Origin: a virus
Length of the DNA: 64,000 nucleotides
Reading direction: 5' to 3' (one strand)
IMG/VR virus record: IMGVR_UViG_3300032053_000017
Span: 41,973 to 105,972 of that record
Position 1 is the first letter of the stretch; every line of letters begins with the position of its first letter. Positions 28,124 to 38,093 of the stretch are shown here, in pieces. Below the pieces are notes generated by a model. That model was not told where the DNA came from, ran no database searches, and saw only the letters and a program-made list of their open reading frames with translations. The position numbers and the translations under genes were made by a program.

Positions 28124-29713
28124 ATGCCGATCCTTGAGGTTGACCCAGCAACAGCCGCGCACTACGCCTATGTGCACCGGCCGGACTTCATCAACGAGCC
28201 GACGCTGCCTCCGTTTATCTATGTGAACCGGGGCACAAGCCGGCAGCTGCTGATCAACCTCGCAACGGTCCTGGACGAGGCGGCGGGACTTGTCGAGCAC
28301 GATGCACTTGAGGGTCCGTTCGGCGGTGCTGGCAGCGCTCTAGCCAGTATCCCGGGGATCGATGGCGTTGACGGGGAAGACGGTTTGGACGGCTTCCCCG
28401 GTGCTGAGGGTGCAGCAGGTGCTCCAGGCGCTGATGGTTCAGACGGGGCGGCTGGTTTCCCGGGCGTTGATGGGGTAGATGGTACGGACGGTCTGGATGG
28501 CTTCCCTGGCGCTGCAGGCTCAGATGGAGCCCCTGGCGCTCCAGGAGCCGGTGGGGCAGATGGTACAGACGGAGCCCCAGGACTTGACGGCTTGGACGGG
28601 GCCGACGGCTCGGATGGTGTGCCTGGTCTACCTGGTCTAGACGGAACTGACGGTGTAGGCGTCCCAGGACTTGATGGTCTGGATGGGGCTGACGGCTTCG
28701 ATGGTATACCCGGTCTTCCAGGTGCGGCCGGTGCGGCCGGGGCAGCAGGAGCTGACGGAGCTGACGGGGCAGTCTTTGGACTGAACCTCTGGTTTGACAA
28801 CGTCGACTGCGACGTTGTCCTGCCGACCATCACAGCCGACAACACCATCGCCTTTGTAACAGCCTCAACCCCTGACACGATGACTATCGGGGGCGGGGCA
28901 GACCTTGTGACCTTGGGGTTTGTCGCCGGGATGAAGATCAGGGTATCGGGCGGGTTGAATGACGGCAGGATCTACGTGATCCTCTCGGTCGCTGCCGGCG
29001 CGCTTACCTTCATCAGATCGACTGCGGTGGTCAATGAGGCTGCTGGGGCTGCAATATCGATCCAGGTCCAGAGGGAAAAGCTCACCCGCGTTCCAGTCTC
29101 AGGAGTACAGATAACAGAGAGCGTCTTGGTCAACAGCGACGTTCCAGAAAACACAGTTGGCGCGGCGATAGACTCCTATGTGACCCCTCCCCTGGTCCCT
29201 GGAACGGTTACTGTCCCTGCTGGACTCTGGACCTTCCGCTTCTGGGCTTACGCGGACAGTCAAGCTAGTAACTCATACATCCATTTCGTCGTCTCCAAGA
29301 TCTCGGCCCTCGGGATCGAGACGGTGCTGTTTACCACCATCGCGGGTAAGACACAGATCACGTCCCTTGTGGGGAGTACGAACGCGCAGAAGAGGTTCGT
29401 CCATCCCTACGCCATGGTTACGGACAGCACGATCTTGACTACAGACAGACTGGTGGTCAGGGTGGTGGGAACTGTTGCGACCAACGCAAGAACTATATCA
29501 TTTATCTATCAGGGGACCGCGATGGCCTCTTACATCGAGACGCCGCTTGCGGTCTCCGCTCCAGCAGGACCGGCGGGCGCGGCCGGAACTCCAGGGGTCG
29601 ATGGTATGGACGGCATCGATGGCCTGGACGGTGTACCTGGTGTACCTGGTGCAGACGGAGCACCTGGACCAGGAGATGAGGTGCTGGTGCTGGCGTACGC
29701 GGTAGCACTCTAG
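28124..29713 (+). CDS. collagen-like fibre protein
   Basis: 529 residues. Residues about 80-215 are Gly-X-Y triplets (GVDG, GLDG, FPG types), with a shorter collagen stretch near 480-515. Between lies a beta-rich globular part. Collagen-like repeats form trimeric rods in phage tail and head fibres. The triplets are rich in Asp and Ala rather than Pro-Pro, typical of bacterial collagens. Such repeats expand and shrink by recombination. Confidence 0.85.
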   Translation: MPILEVDPATAAHYAYVHRPDFINEPTLPPFIYVNRGTSRQLLINLATVLDEAAGLVEHDALEGPFGGAGSALASIPGIDGVDGEDGLDGFPGAEGAAGAPGADGSDGAAGFPGVDGVDGTDGLDGFPGAAGSDGAPGAPGAGGADGTDGAPGLDGLDGADGSDGVPGLPGLDGTDGVGVPGLDGLDGADGFDGIPGLPGAAGAAGAAGADGADGAVFGLNLWFDNVDCDVVLPTITADNTIAFVTASTPDTMTIGGGADLVTLGFVAGMKIRVSGGLNDGRIYVILSVAAGALTFIRSTAVVNEAAGAAISIQVQREKLTRVPVSGVQITESVLVNSDVPENTVGAAIDSYVTPPLVPGTVTVPAGLWTFRFWAYADSQASNSYIHFVVSKISALGIETVLFTTIAGKTQITSLVGSTNAQKRFVHPYAMVTDSTILTTDRLVVRVVGTVATNARTISFIYQGTAMASYIETPLAVSAPAGPAGAAGTPGVDGMDGIDGLDGVPGVPGADGAPGPGDEVLVLAYAVAL

Positions 29714-29722
29714 GAGACCACT

Positions 29723-30046
29723 GTGGCATCTACTCCGATCCCGATCAACCTTGAGGTTACGAACGCGGCGACCACACTCTACACGGCGTATGTAGGCGGT
29801 ACGACCACGTCTGCCCAACTGGTGTCGCTTGACCTGCAGAATAAGACCGACTCGGAGATCACGGTTGACGTGTGGATACTGGTCGGCGCCACCCTTACCC
29901 TGCTCGCTGATGATATGCCCATCCGTCCCAGGGGCCACGCGGCCTGGCGGGGACTGGTCGCGCTGGCAGACGGCGATATCTTGAAGGCACAGTCATCGGT
30001 TGCCAACTCTGTTGACGCCCTCGGTACAGTGGTGGAGACTGTATAA
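29723..30046 (+). CDS. virion beta-sandwich protein
   Basis: 107 residues from GTG 29723. 'LVSLDLQNKTDSEITVDVWIL' parallels the strand order of the 27744 protein. Probably a trimmed paralogue flanking the collagen-like fibre. Ends on the next ATG. Confidence 0.6.
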   Translation: MASTPIPINLEVTNAATTLYTAYVGGTTTSAQLVSLDLQNKTDSEITVDVWILVGATLTLLADDMPIRPRGHAAWRGLVALADGDILKAQSSVANSVDALGTVVETV

Positions 30047-30648
30047 TGGTGATGGAAAAGGGCGGTTGGTCCCTCGGGCAGGTTGGGATACCACTGGTGA
30101 CGTATCCGTTGTGGGTAGCGGGGCGCTACTATAGCTCTCCTGCAACATACACTCTGTCAACCTCCAATACTGCGGAGCGCCTTTTCACTTTTCCCATCTA
30201 TGTGCCTGGGGTAAATGGGTGCGCCATCGACGAGTTGGGGCTTGAGATAACGGCGGGTGGAACTGCTGGCGGCTTGGCCCGCGTTGGTCTCTACGCTGAC
30301 AAGGAGGGTATCCCTTGGGACCTACTTTTGGACGCCGGCACTATCCCTATAGATGGGGTAGGCTGGCAGCACGCAAATGTTAACGTACGGTTGCGTGGAT
30401 GGGTCTGGGTAGCCATAGCCATAGGCAAGTACGCATCGAAGCCAACATACAGGGCAAGCTCGGCTCAGGTTACGCTCCTGGGCTACAACGGCACTATTGA
30501 CATACGAAACATCATAGGCTATACGTGCACGTGCGAGAACGGCAACATACAGGTTGGTCTGTACGCGCGTTTTCCGACGAATCACGAGCACACGGTCTTG
30601 CCGGGCCTCTACGGGGTATTTCCTAGACTGATGGTGAGGGCCGCATAA
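30046..30648 (+). CDS. fibre/decoration protein, one jelly-roll module
   Basis: 200 residues. Central module (about 40-190) has 'ARVGLYADKEGIPWDLLLDAGTI' then 'WVWVAIAIGK' and matches each of two modules in the next protein. A surface lectin-like or fibre-tip role is likely. Confidence 0.65.
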   Translation: MVMEKGGWSLGQVGIPLVTYPLWVAGRYYSSPATYTLSTSNTAERLFTFPIYVPGVNGCAIDELGLEITAGGTAGGLARVGLYADKEGIPWDLLLDAGTIPIDGVGWQHANVNVRLRGWVWVAIAIGKYASKPTYRASSAQVTLLGYNGTIDIRNIIGYTCTCENGNIQVGLYARFPTNHEHTVLPGLYGVFPRLMVRAA

Positions 30649-31805
30649 TGTGGAGGAGAACAAAGAAGCTGGCCTTGCGGCAGGTCCCGAGCAGTGAGAC
30701 GGGGGCTGTCAGAACGCCTCTTCGGGGCGGTCTTTGGACCGCACCGGCGACAGAGCAGACTGCGGGGACGTTGGTCCTTGCCGTTGACACGCTCTACGCG
30801 ATGCCGTTGTACGTTCCAGTCACAGCCTTCTGTCAGGCCATCGGCATATCGGTCACGATAGGCGCGGCCGGATCTCATATCCGCATGGGTATATATGCTG
30901 ACAGCGGCGGTCTACCTGGGGACTTGATAGTAGACGCCGGCGTAGTTTCCGGCGCGGCTATTTCTGAGGTTGCACTGGCGTTGACAAACTGGCTCCGCCC
31001 CGGCTGGTACTGGTTGGCTGTCTTGACTGATGGCACGCCATCAGTTAGGGGGGTATCGCCTGGATTGTCTCTGCTGGGGCACGCTACGAATATCGACTCG
31101 ACCGTTGGTAGCCCCGGAGTGTCTGTCGCGCAGGCATATGGCGCGTTGCCTACGCCCTTCACACCGGGCGCTGCTTATCTAGGGGCCAACGCCGGTCCGC
31201 GCTCCATGCTTTTGGCACTGTCAGGCATGGAAGATGTCAGTGATGGCTGGCGGGCAACCCAGGATGTTGAGGAGGGCGAGCTTCTTATACCGCCCCACAT
31301 CAGTGGCCGGTACTACGGGTCCTCGTTCATGGTCGGCGCATTCAGTACGCGCGTCATAACACTGGTCGCTGACCAGATATACGCGATGCCATTCTTGACC
31401 GATGAGACACGGGCCTTTGACCGTATCTCGATCCAGGTAACGACCGCTGGCGCTGCTGGTACACTGGCGCGGCTTGGGATCTACAACGACAGCGGGGGGC
31501 TGCCTGACGAGCTTGTCCTTGACGCGGGAACCGTATCCGTTGCCTCAACCGGCGGTAAGGAGATCAACATCAACCAGACCTTGACGCCCGGCTGGTACTG
31601 GCTGGTCTGCCTCTCCGACGGGACGCCTATCCTGCGAAGCTACGAGGTGGGGACCCAGTTGGGCTGGCTCGGCTTCAACACCGGCATTGATGTGACCTAT
31701 CATGGCGGTATGATAGTGAAGGAGATTTTCGGCGCACTGCCAGACCCGTTCACACCCGGCGCTATCCTGGGCGCGGTACACCGCGGTATGCTGAGGGCCA
31801 CCTAG
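30648..31805 (+). CDS. fibre/decoration protein, two jelly-roll modules
   Basis: 385 residues. Two copies of one module of about 150 residues: 'IRMGIYADSGGLPGDLIVDAG' ... 'PGWYWLAVLTDGTP' ... 'GALPTPFTPGA' and 'ARLGIYNDSGGLPDELVLDAG' ... 'PGWYWLVCLSDGTP' ... 'GALPDPFTPGA'. With the preceding gene this makes three copies. Prob­ably virion surface. Adjacent to the effector block. Confidence 0.7.
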   Translation: MWRRTKKLALRQVPSSETGAVRTPLRGGLWTAPATEQTAGTLVLAVDTLYAMPLYVPVTAFCQAIGISVTIGAAGSHIRMGIYADSGGLPGDLIVDAGVVSGAAISEVALALTNWLRPGWYWLAVLTDGTPSVRGVSPGLSLLGHATNIDSTVGSPGVSVAQAYGALPTPFTPGAAYLGANAGPRSMLLALSGMEDVSDGWRATQDVEEGELLIPPHISGRYYGSSFMVGAFSTRVITLVADQIYAMPFLTDETRAFDRISIQVTTAGAAGTLARLGIYNDSGGLPDELVLDAGTVSVASTGGKEININQTLTPGWYWLVCLSDGTPILRSYEVGTQLGWLGFNTGIDVTYHGGMIVKEIFGALPDPFTPGAILGAVHRGMLRAT

Positions 31806-34800
31806 ATGAGCAGAAGTTTCTACCGTATCGCGACCGTTGACGGTGAGGGTTCTGTCAGCCTCTTCAAGGACAGGTCTGGCAACCTCCAGATCCACACGCG
31901 CGGTGCGGTCTACGACCTCAAGGACGTCCTCCGTGGCAGCGTCTCCATAAACATGCTCGGCGCGCTGAACACGCTGGCTCGGGCTGGGCTGCTGCCAAGA
32001 CTCGCGACAGAGACGGTGGGTAAGGCTGTAGCACACATCTTGCAGGGCTCAAAGTTGACCAAGGCCGCGCGGCACTTCCTAGTTACACCTGATACCGTGC
32101 CGCACTACGAGCCCAACGCGGGGCCGCCCGCCAACAGACTGCCGATGCACTATGCTGAGAACTCCGACGGACGACTGGCATACCTCGTCGAGCGTCCAGA
32201 TGGTACGTTCGACGTCGAGACCCGTGATGAGCGCAAGCCGCTTCGAGATATTGTAGGCCTGCCTGAGATCCACGTCCACATCGACCTTGGTGCCGTCGTA
32301 GACGATATGGTCAAGATACGCGAGCAGGCCCGGGAGCAGGCACGACGGCTGCGCAAGGAGCAGAACTATTCCAGCCTCGCGACCGCCCCTGTACCCGCGG
32401 CTGACCAGGGGCGCAAGGTGCTCCAGGAGCCGGGGCAGCCATTGGTACGACGCCAGCGCAGGCCGCCCGGTGTACCGCTGGGTGGGGATGCACAGGCCGA
32501 GCAGCCGCTCTACATCCTCAGGACCGGTAACAACCCGCTGGGCAAGGCGGACGAGGAGCACATCTATCTGAAGCCGGGCGAGGAGCCACCTGACAACGAG
32601 TGGGTCCACGAGGGCGAGCGGGGCGGCCACTACTACATCCCCGGCCAGCGTGACCCGTCGGATAAGCCGAGCACTCCGAGCAAGCCTAGCCCGTTCAAGC
32701 GGCCGGAAGACGCCCAGAACCGGGAGTTCTTGGCGCTGATCAACCGGATCGTTGAGGGCGATATAAGCACGGGTCAGCTCAGGTACGCCACACAGAACAT
32801 GAGTGAGGGCGCGCTTGAAGACGCTATCTACACGCTTGGCGAGTACCAGGAGCAGCTGACAGCCACCGGCAGTGCGGGTCGGTACAGCGCTGCGCGCGAC
32901 ATCCTCGGGCAGGAGCTTAGTGAGCGGCGCAGGCACAAGCACGAGCAGCTCGTGCTGAGCGTCGGACTTGGTGATATGCCGCTGGGCAAGTTTGCTGACA
33001 TCATCAGCAGTTTTACCGATTTGGAGCTTGACAGCCTCAAGGGCTACGTGCTCCCGATGCAGCTGCAGATTATGGAGACGCGCAAGGCCAAGAAGCTGCT
33101 TAAGGACGCGCTCAGGAGTGTCAACTGGACGATCGGCTCGCGTGAACGGACCTACCTCCACGGCACGACCGAGGCGAACCTTAAGGCGATCTTAAAGGTT
33201 GGCCTGCTAACCAATAAGACAGCGTCCAACTTCGGCATCTCCAAGAAGGGGGTCGTCTATCTGAGCCCCTCGACCCCGGTGGGCAGGGAGCTGTCGCTTA
33301 CGGTCGGGGCTGCTGCTGCCATCATGCACAACCAGCGCAGGTTCGCGCTACTGAACGTCAAGACAGCTGCCTCGGACATCCAGACGGACCCTGACGCGGG
33401 CTTCGCGGGCGCTGTGCTCACCAGGAAGAATGTGCCGGCGCAGGCGGTAACGAGCTACGAGATCTACGATGTCAAGGACTTTGGGGAGCTCTACACGGAT
33501 GCGATGGCTCAGCGCGATAAGGCGCTTGCTGAGGGTAAGAAGGTCGGTGGCCTCGACTGGGTCAGAAACTTCGTCGACTCGTTCGAGGGGTACGTGCTGG
33601 ACCACGGTATGCCGAATCCGGTCCGTGAGGTCGATCTGAGCCGCAGGCACAAGGCAGCTGCGGGCGGCATGTTTGTCGCGCCGGCTACAGTCGACACTAT
33701 CAGGAGCCTGCACCAGGCGCTCGACAACATCGAGAAGCAGGGTTTCACCCACGAGCACGACGGCTACCCCAGGCACCCGATAGGCGTGAAGCACCACGAC
33801 GAGTACTTCCGCGACCGCGGTGAGACAGCCGATACAGCCAAGCCCTATGCGCAGCCTGAGGGGCCCTCGACAGGGGTGGCAGAGCCCCAGCAGGTCAGTG
33901 AGCACGCTGAGGTCGAGCTGACGCGCTGGTGGGAGGACCTGAACAGGAAGCGCCATCAGCACGGCGCTGAGCCGACAGACAATATGGTCATCTCGGCGAA
34001 CGACAAGGGTGAGGCCGGCGAGCTGGCACGACTGCTGTGGGACGAGGTCCACCCGCTCCCGGCGACGGAGGAGTTCGCGCCCGGCGAGGGCAGGGTCGGC
34101 CACTTCAAGGTCAGGACACGGCAGGTGGACACCCTGCGGAACGTCACGATCTTCGAGGAGGTCAAGGACCCGGGCAAGGGGCTGACACCGAAGCTGCGCG
34201 CGCGACTCGATGAGCGGGAGCGGCGACGACGTGTCGAGCAGGACAAGGTAGCACAGACACACGGACTGCAGCCCATGTTCACCCCGGACGGAAGGCACAG
34301 GCTTACTGATGGTAGGTCTATACCTCCGGAGGATTCTCGGGCACCAGAGGGAATTGGGGGGACGTCTGGCGTATCTGAGAAGAGCACCCAAAAACGGGAT
34401 ATCACCGGGGCGTCGCCCGAGGTGTTGAAGCACCCAGGCCACGATGACCAGAGCGTCCACGATCCACGGAGCAAGGCCTCGGAGGCTGGCAAGCGGGTAG
34501 CGATCCCCAAGGCTCTACGGGACGCCGTCTTGGGCGACGCGCCCATCTGTGCGTTCTGCGGCACGTCCAAGGGGCCATTCCACGCCGACCACATCGTGCC
34601 CGTCAAGGTGGGTGGCAAGAACTTGAAGATCAACCTGCAGCCGGCGTGCAGGGCGTGTAACCTAGCACGGCGTGCGAAGGACCCGTCGCAGAAGCTCGAC
34701 TGGATCAAGTACAGTCAGCGGCAGATGCGGGAGATCATGCAGCAGGTGCTCGCCAGGCCGCGTGTCAACCACATGCTGAAGATGTGGGGGGATACGCTCT

Positions 34801-37800
34801 ACCTGTCGGTGCCCAGCCCCGAGCTGGAGGCTATGCTGCGGAAGCACCCCGGACACGATGATCAGAGCGTCCACGGCAAGAAGGGCAGCGGCACGCCAAA
34901 GATGCCAGGCCCAGAGTGGAGCCCAGGTAGGGGCATGGCCTACCACGTCCTGCCAACACACGAGCTTGCGAGCATCAGACAGCGGGGCGTCAGGCCCGGC
35001 TCCCACAGCGAGGGGTACAAGCTGCCACGCGTGTTCGTGTTCACCAACCCGGACGAGGCCGAGTGGTACGCGGACATGCAGGCCGACGACGCTGAGAGCG
35101 AGGGCATCACAGCTCCCAATGGCGAGCGCATCAGGATGCAGGTTCTGCCGGTCGATATCACCGGCCTGCCGACGATGCACGACGATACGCTGCGGCCCAA
35201 CGATGAAGAGGAGACCACAGCACTGCAGGTGGCTTATGGCATCCCCTCGAGTCGCATCAGAAAGCACAACACGCCGCGCAGCCCGCACCGGCTCCACGAC
35301 CCCCGGGTCAGGGCCAAGGAGGAGACGCGCTTCAAGGAGCAGGCGCGACGTGAGCAGGAGGCCGCCGGCCAGGTCGAGAGGGTCGACGACGAGATGCACG
35401 CGAGCTTCAGGGCACTGGGCCTCAAGCGCACTACCAGGGTGCCGGTCGAGCGTGGCCCGTTGGACCGTAAGGCGTGGCGCGCGATCAGACACAACATCGA
35501 CGCCCACATCTCAGAGCACGCAGCGTACATGACACAGGACACACAGAAGATGACCAGGCGCGAGCTCAGCAGGCAGCTCGGCTTGTTCATCAGAACGGGC
35601 ATGGCCAAGGATGCTAGACTGCTGGATGCCTATATGGACCACGCGACCGACGCGCTCGCCTACCAGGAGCTGCACGCGTGGCGGCGCCAGCTCGGGGACC
35701 ATGGCATCAGGCACATCACCGAGGACCAGCGCCTGACGGACGAGATGCTGCGGGAGCTGGGCGGCACGGTCGGGCACGTGAGCAGCAGGGAACGCCTGCT
35801 GGCAGCCATCGCGCTGACGTATCACGACATCGGCTACACGGCCAAGCCCGCGCGTGAGACCTTCGCCGGCACAAAGCTGCACCAGGTCTACAGCGCTCAG
35901 TTTGTCAGACAGCAGCCCATCTTGCAGAAACTACTGGGCGATGATATGAATAGGGTCTGCGACTGGATCGAGACGCACCAGGACAGCGACATCGACTGGG
36001 CTGAGGATCCTGTAGGTTCGTCTATCAGACTGTCGGACAATTTGGCCTTGTTCGCCCGTGAGAAGCTGCCGGCGTTGTTCAGATATGTGCCGGGCGCGGT
36101 CGAGGAGCTGAAGGCGATGGCCATCGACCTGCAGAGTGGCAAGGCTGACCACGTCAAGCGTCGGAAGGCTAAGCTACGGAGCATGGTCGAGGGGGCACGT
36201 CTTGCGCCAGGCATGAAGCGCAACCTTATGAACGCGGTGGACGACATCTTCCAGCTTACACCGAAGTTCACGCTTGGGATGCTGGCTGGCCACACGCTGC
36301 AGCCCAAGTTCGATGGCCAGACGATGCACATCCCGATCCAGTACAGCGCGTTCGCTAAGACGCTCCAGGACCTGTTCCAGATGGGGCAGGAGCAGTTCAT
36401 CAAGCTGGGCGACTCGTACGGACTGAAGCCGGCGGATGTGGACAAGGGGGAGTTCACCTTCACAAACAAGCACGGCATCCCGGTGCTTCACTGCAAGGTG
36501 GTGGGTGCACCGAGCGGTGTGTTCAAGCACCTGCCGGACCAGCACGACCAGGCCGACCATGGAAGCGACGGGGAGGGCGAGAAGCCTAAGACGCCCTACC
36601 ACCGCTGGCTGCACAGGGACGAGCTTGACCAGGCCACCTTCGAGAAGCCGGGGTTCCCCGACATCAGGCGTGGCTACAAGTGTGACAGCGACGGCAGGGT
36701 CCAGGGCGCGCACACATTCTACCACGGCACAAGCGCCGAGAGCGCAGCGAAGATCCTGCACGAGGGGCTGCGGGACGAGAGCTGGCTCGCTGAAGAGCCG
36801 TCGGTCTCGACCCACTTCGCGCGGGTCCAAGCTAAGCACCACGGTGGGAAGAGGGACCGGGGTGTCCTGTTCGCGGTGCATGTCTCCTCGGGGGCAGCCC
36901 TGGACATGGACGCGGCCAACGAGGCCGGGATCGGCTTCAAGACGTTGGGCAATATCTCGCCGGACAACATCGAGGTGCTGGGCGCGGTCATATCGGTTGA
37001 GGGCGGCCGAGTGTATGTCGAGCTCAACGAGGAGCTCAACAACCAGCTCAGCAAGCACCTCCCCGGTGAGCACAGGCAGGAGGACCACGGCACGCCTGCA
37101 CCGCCTGACCCGCCGAAGCCGCTCGAGCTGCTGACGAACGATGAGTATCACAGGTGGATCAGGCCCTGGCTCCAGCAGGCGGAGGATGACGCCATGAAGG
37201 CGGCTGGAGCTACACAGGAAGGTTCGGACAAGTGGTATGAGATCCGCGACAAGTTCCGGCCTCTGGAGCGCGAGAACTATGAGAAGTGGCGCAAGGCCGT
37301 GGAGGGGCGCAAGCTTACACCGACACCTGGGGTGCCGCTGAAGCCGACGCCCAAGTACCGTGAGGCGATCCGCGCGTGGGCGACCGCTGAAGAGAAGAAG
37401 CACGGTGGTGTCATTGGGTCACCAGACGGTGTCGTCATCCTGAGCTCGCCCTACCGTGCGACCGACGAGACCGACGCGATGGCCGAGTACATGGAGAAAC
37501 GGTCGAGCAGGGAGTCGATGGTCCGAGCGCTATCATCGCAGACAAGCTGGAACATGGGCGGGGGCTGGGCCGAGTGGGCAGCGGCTGCCAAGATCGTAGG
37601 CCGGGAACTGCCGAAACAGTCTGGGGGGTTCTATCACAGGGATGAGCCGGAGCTTTCGGACGACGACCTCAAAGCGTATGAGGCGCGCGCGGAGTTTATC
37701 CAAGCCCGCATCCGCGAACGGTACGGCGACGAGATCATGGTCTTCCGTGGCCTCAAGGGCGCGTTCGCGCGCAAAGTCAAGGAGGCCGCTGTGAAGGTCG

Positions 37801-38093
37801 ACGAGCCCGGTGGCGGCTACCACTACGAGGCGGAGCTGCCTGTGCGTGAGCTCTCGAGCTGGACACCAAGCGCTAGGACGGCCGGCGACTTCGCCTACGG
37901 CTACAACCGACGGGGGCAGCAGAAGCACGGCAAGGGCTGTGTAGTCTCGATGCAGATGAAGACCGACGATGTCTTCAACTCGAACGAGGTGGGCGCGAAG
38001 AACGTCATCAGGTTTACAGATGATCACGACGAGCTGGTCATGCTGGGCAGGGAGCCCACAGTCACAGTGAAGATGGAGCGATGGGAAAACTAA
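31806..38093 (+). CDS. giant multidomain effector ('polyvalent') protein: four ART-like, HNH and HD domains
   Basis: 2,095 residues. In order: unknown N-terminal part; motif B (252-278); ART-like domain 1 (about 445-560, 'YLHGTTEANLKAIL'); motif C (646-668); unknown part; motif A (875-885); HNH nuclease (914-960, 'CAFCG', 'HADHIVPV', 'CRACN'); motif A (1013); ART-like 2 (about 1043-1155, 'YHVLPTHELASIRQRG'); HD phosphohydrolase (about 1295-1425, 'ALTYHDIGY'); motif A (1574); ART-like 3 (about 1635-1745, 'FYHGTSAESAAKIL'); motif A (1750); ART 4 (about 1975-2090, 'VFRGL', 'SSWTPSARTAGDF', 'HDEL'). ADP-ribosyltransferases modify host proteins or nucleic acids. The layout fits proteins carried in the virion and injected. 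Confidence 0.8.
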   Translation: MSRSFYRIATVDGEGSVSLFKDRSGNLQIHTRGAVYDLKDVLRGSVSINMLGALNTLARAGLLPRLATETVGKAVAHILQGSKLTKAARHFLVTPDTVPHYEPNAGPPANRLPMHYAENSDGRLAYLVERPDGTFDVETRDERKPLRDIVGLPEIHVHIDLGAVVDDMVKIREQAREQARRLRKEQNYSSLATAPVPAADQGRKVLQEPGQPLVRRQRRPPGVPLGGDAQAEQPLYILRTGNNPLGKADEEHIYLKPGEEPPDNEWVHEGERGGHYYIPGQRDPSDKPSTPSKPSPFKRPEDAQNREFLALINRIVEGDISTGQLRYATQNMSEGALEDAIYTLGEYQEQLTATGSAGRYSAARDILGQELSERRRHKHEQLVLSVGLGDMPLGKFADIISSFTDLELDSLKGYVLPMQLQIMETRKAKKLLKDALRSVNWTIGSRERTYLHGTTEANLKAILKVGLLTNKTASNFGISKKGVVYLSPSTPVGRELSLTVGAAAAIMHNQRRFALLNVKTAASDIQTDPDAGFAGAVLTRKNVPAQAVTSYEIYDVKDFGELYTDAMAQRDKALAEGKKVGGLDWVRNFVDSFEGYVLDHGMPNPVREVDLSRRHKAAAGGMFVAPATVDTIRSLHQALDNIEKQGFTHEHDGYPRHPIGVKHHDEYFRDRGETADTAKPYAQPEGPSTGVAEPQQVSEHAEVELTRWWEDLNRKRHQHGAEPTDNMVISANDKGEAGELARLLWDEVHPLPATEEFAPGEGRVGHFKVRTRQVDTLRNVTIFEEVKDPGKGLTPKLRARLDERERRRRVEQDKVAQTHGLQPMFTPDGRHRLTDGRSIPPEDSRAPEGIGGTSGVSEKSTQKRDITGASPEVLKHPGHDDQSVHDPRSKASEAGKRVAIPKALRDAVLGDAPICAFCGTSKGPFHADHIVPVKVGGKNLKINLQPACRACNLARRAKDPSQKLDWIKYSQRQMREIMQQVLARPRVNHMLKMWGDTLYLSVPSPELEAMLRKHPGHDDQSVHGKKGSGTPKMPGPEWSPGRGMAYHVLPTHELASIRQRGVRPGSHSEGYKLPRVFVFTNPDEAEWYADMQADDAESEGITAPNGERIRMQVLPVDITGLPTMHDDTLRPNDEEETTALQVAYGIPSSRIRKHNTPRSPHRLHDPRVRAKEETRFKEQARREQEAAGQVERVDDEMHASFRALGLKRTTRVPVERGPLDRKAWRAIRHNIDAHISEHAAYMTQDTQKMTRRELSRQLGLFIRTGMAKDARLLDAYMDHATDALAYQELHAWRRQLGDHGIRHITEDQRLTDEMLRELGGTVGHVSSRERLLAAIALTYHDIGYTAKPARETFAGTKLHQVYSAQFVRQQPILQKLLGDDMNRVCDWIETHQDSDIDWAEDPVGSSIRLSDNLALFAREKLPALFRYVPGAVEELKAMAIDLQSGKADHVKRRKAKLRSMVEGARLAPGMKRNLMNAVDDIFQLTPKFTLGMLAGHTLQPKFDGQTMHIPIQYSAFAKTLQDLFQMGQEQFIKLGDSYGLKPADVDKGEFTFTNKHGIPVLHCKVVGAPSGVFKHLPDQHDQADHGSDGEGEKPKTPYHRWLHRDELDQATFEKPGFPDIRRGYKCDSDGRVQGAHTFYHGTSAESAAKILHEGLRDESWLAEEPSVSTHFARVQAKHHGGKRDRGVLFAVHVSSGAALDMDAANEAGIGFKTLGNISPDNIEVLGAVISVEGGRVYVELNEELNNQLSKHLPGEHRQEDHGTPAPPDPPKPLELLTNDEYHRWIRPWLQQAEDDAMKAAGATQEGSDKWYEIRDKFRPLERENYEKWRKAVEGRKLTPTPGVPLKPTPKYREAIRAWATAEEKKHGGVIGSPDGVVILSSPYRATDETDAMAEYMEKRSSRESMVRALSSQTSWNMGGGWAEWAAAAKIVGRELPKQSGGFYHRDEPELSDDDLKAYEARAEFIQARIRERYGDEIMVFRGLKGAFARKVKEAAVKVDEPGGGYHYEAELPVRELSSWTPSARTAGDFAYGYNRRGQQKHGKGCVVSMQMKTDDVFNSNEVGAKNVIRFTDDHDELVMLGREPTVTVKMERWEN
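32559..32639 (+). repeat. motif B copy 1
   Basis: Encodes Y-L-K-P-G-E at the start and G-E-R-G-G-H-Y-Y at the end, 27 residues. Precedes the first ART-like domain of the giant protein. Confidence 0.8.
33741..33809 (+). repeat. motif C copy 1
   Basis: Encodes GFTHEHDGYPRHPI followed by H-H-D-E-Y-F. Separates ART-like domain 1 from the next segment. Confidence 0.8.
34428..34460 (+). repeat. motif A copy 1
   Basis: Encodes KHPGHDDQSVH, about 30 residues before the HNH domain. Confidence 0.85.
34842..34877 (+). repeat. motif A copy 2
   Basis: Encodes KHPGHDDQSVHG, about 25 residues before ART-like domain 2. Confidence 0.85.
36525..36563 (+). repeat. motif A copy 3
   Basis: Encodes KHLPDQHDQADHG, about 50 residues before ART-like domain 3. 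Confidence 0.85.
37053..37091 (+). repeat. motif A copy 4
   Basis: Encodes KHLPGEHRQEDHG, at the end of ART-like domain 3 and before the helical part leading to ART domain 4. Confidence 0.85.

Noticed and set aside
28350-28770. Tandem DNA repeat or satellite
   Set aside because: The repetition follows the Gly-X-Y triplets of a collagen-like protein with varied codons; it is coding.
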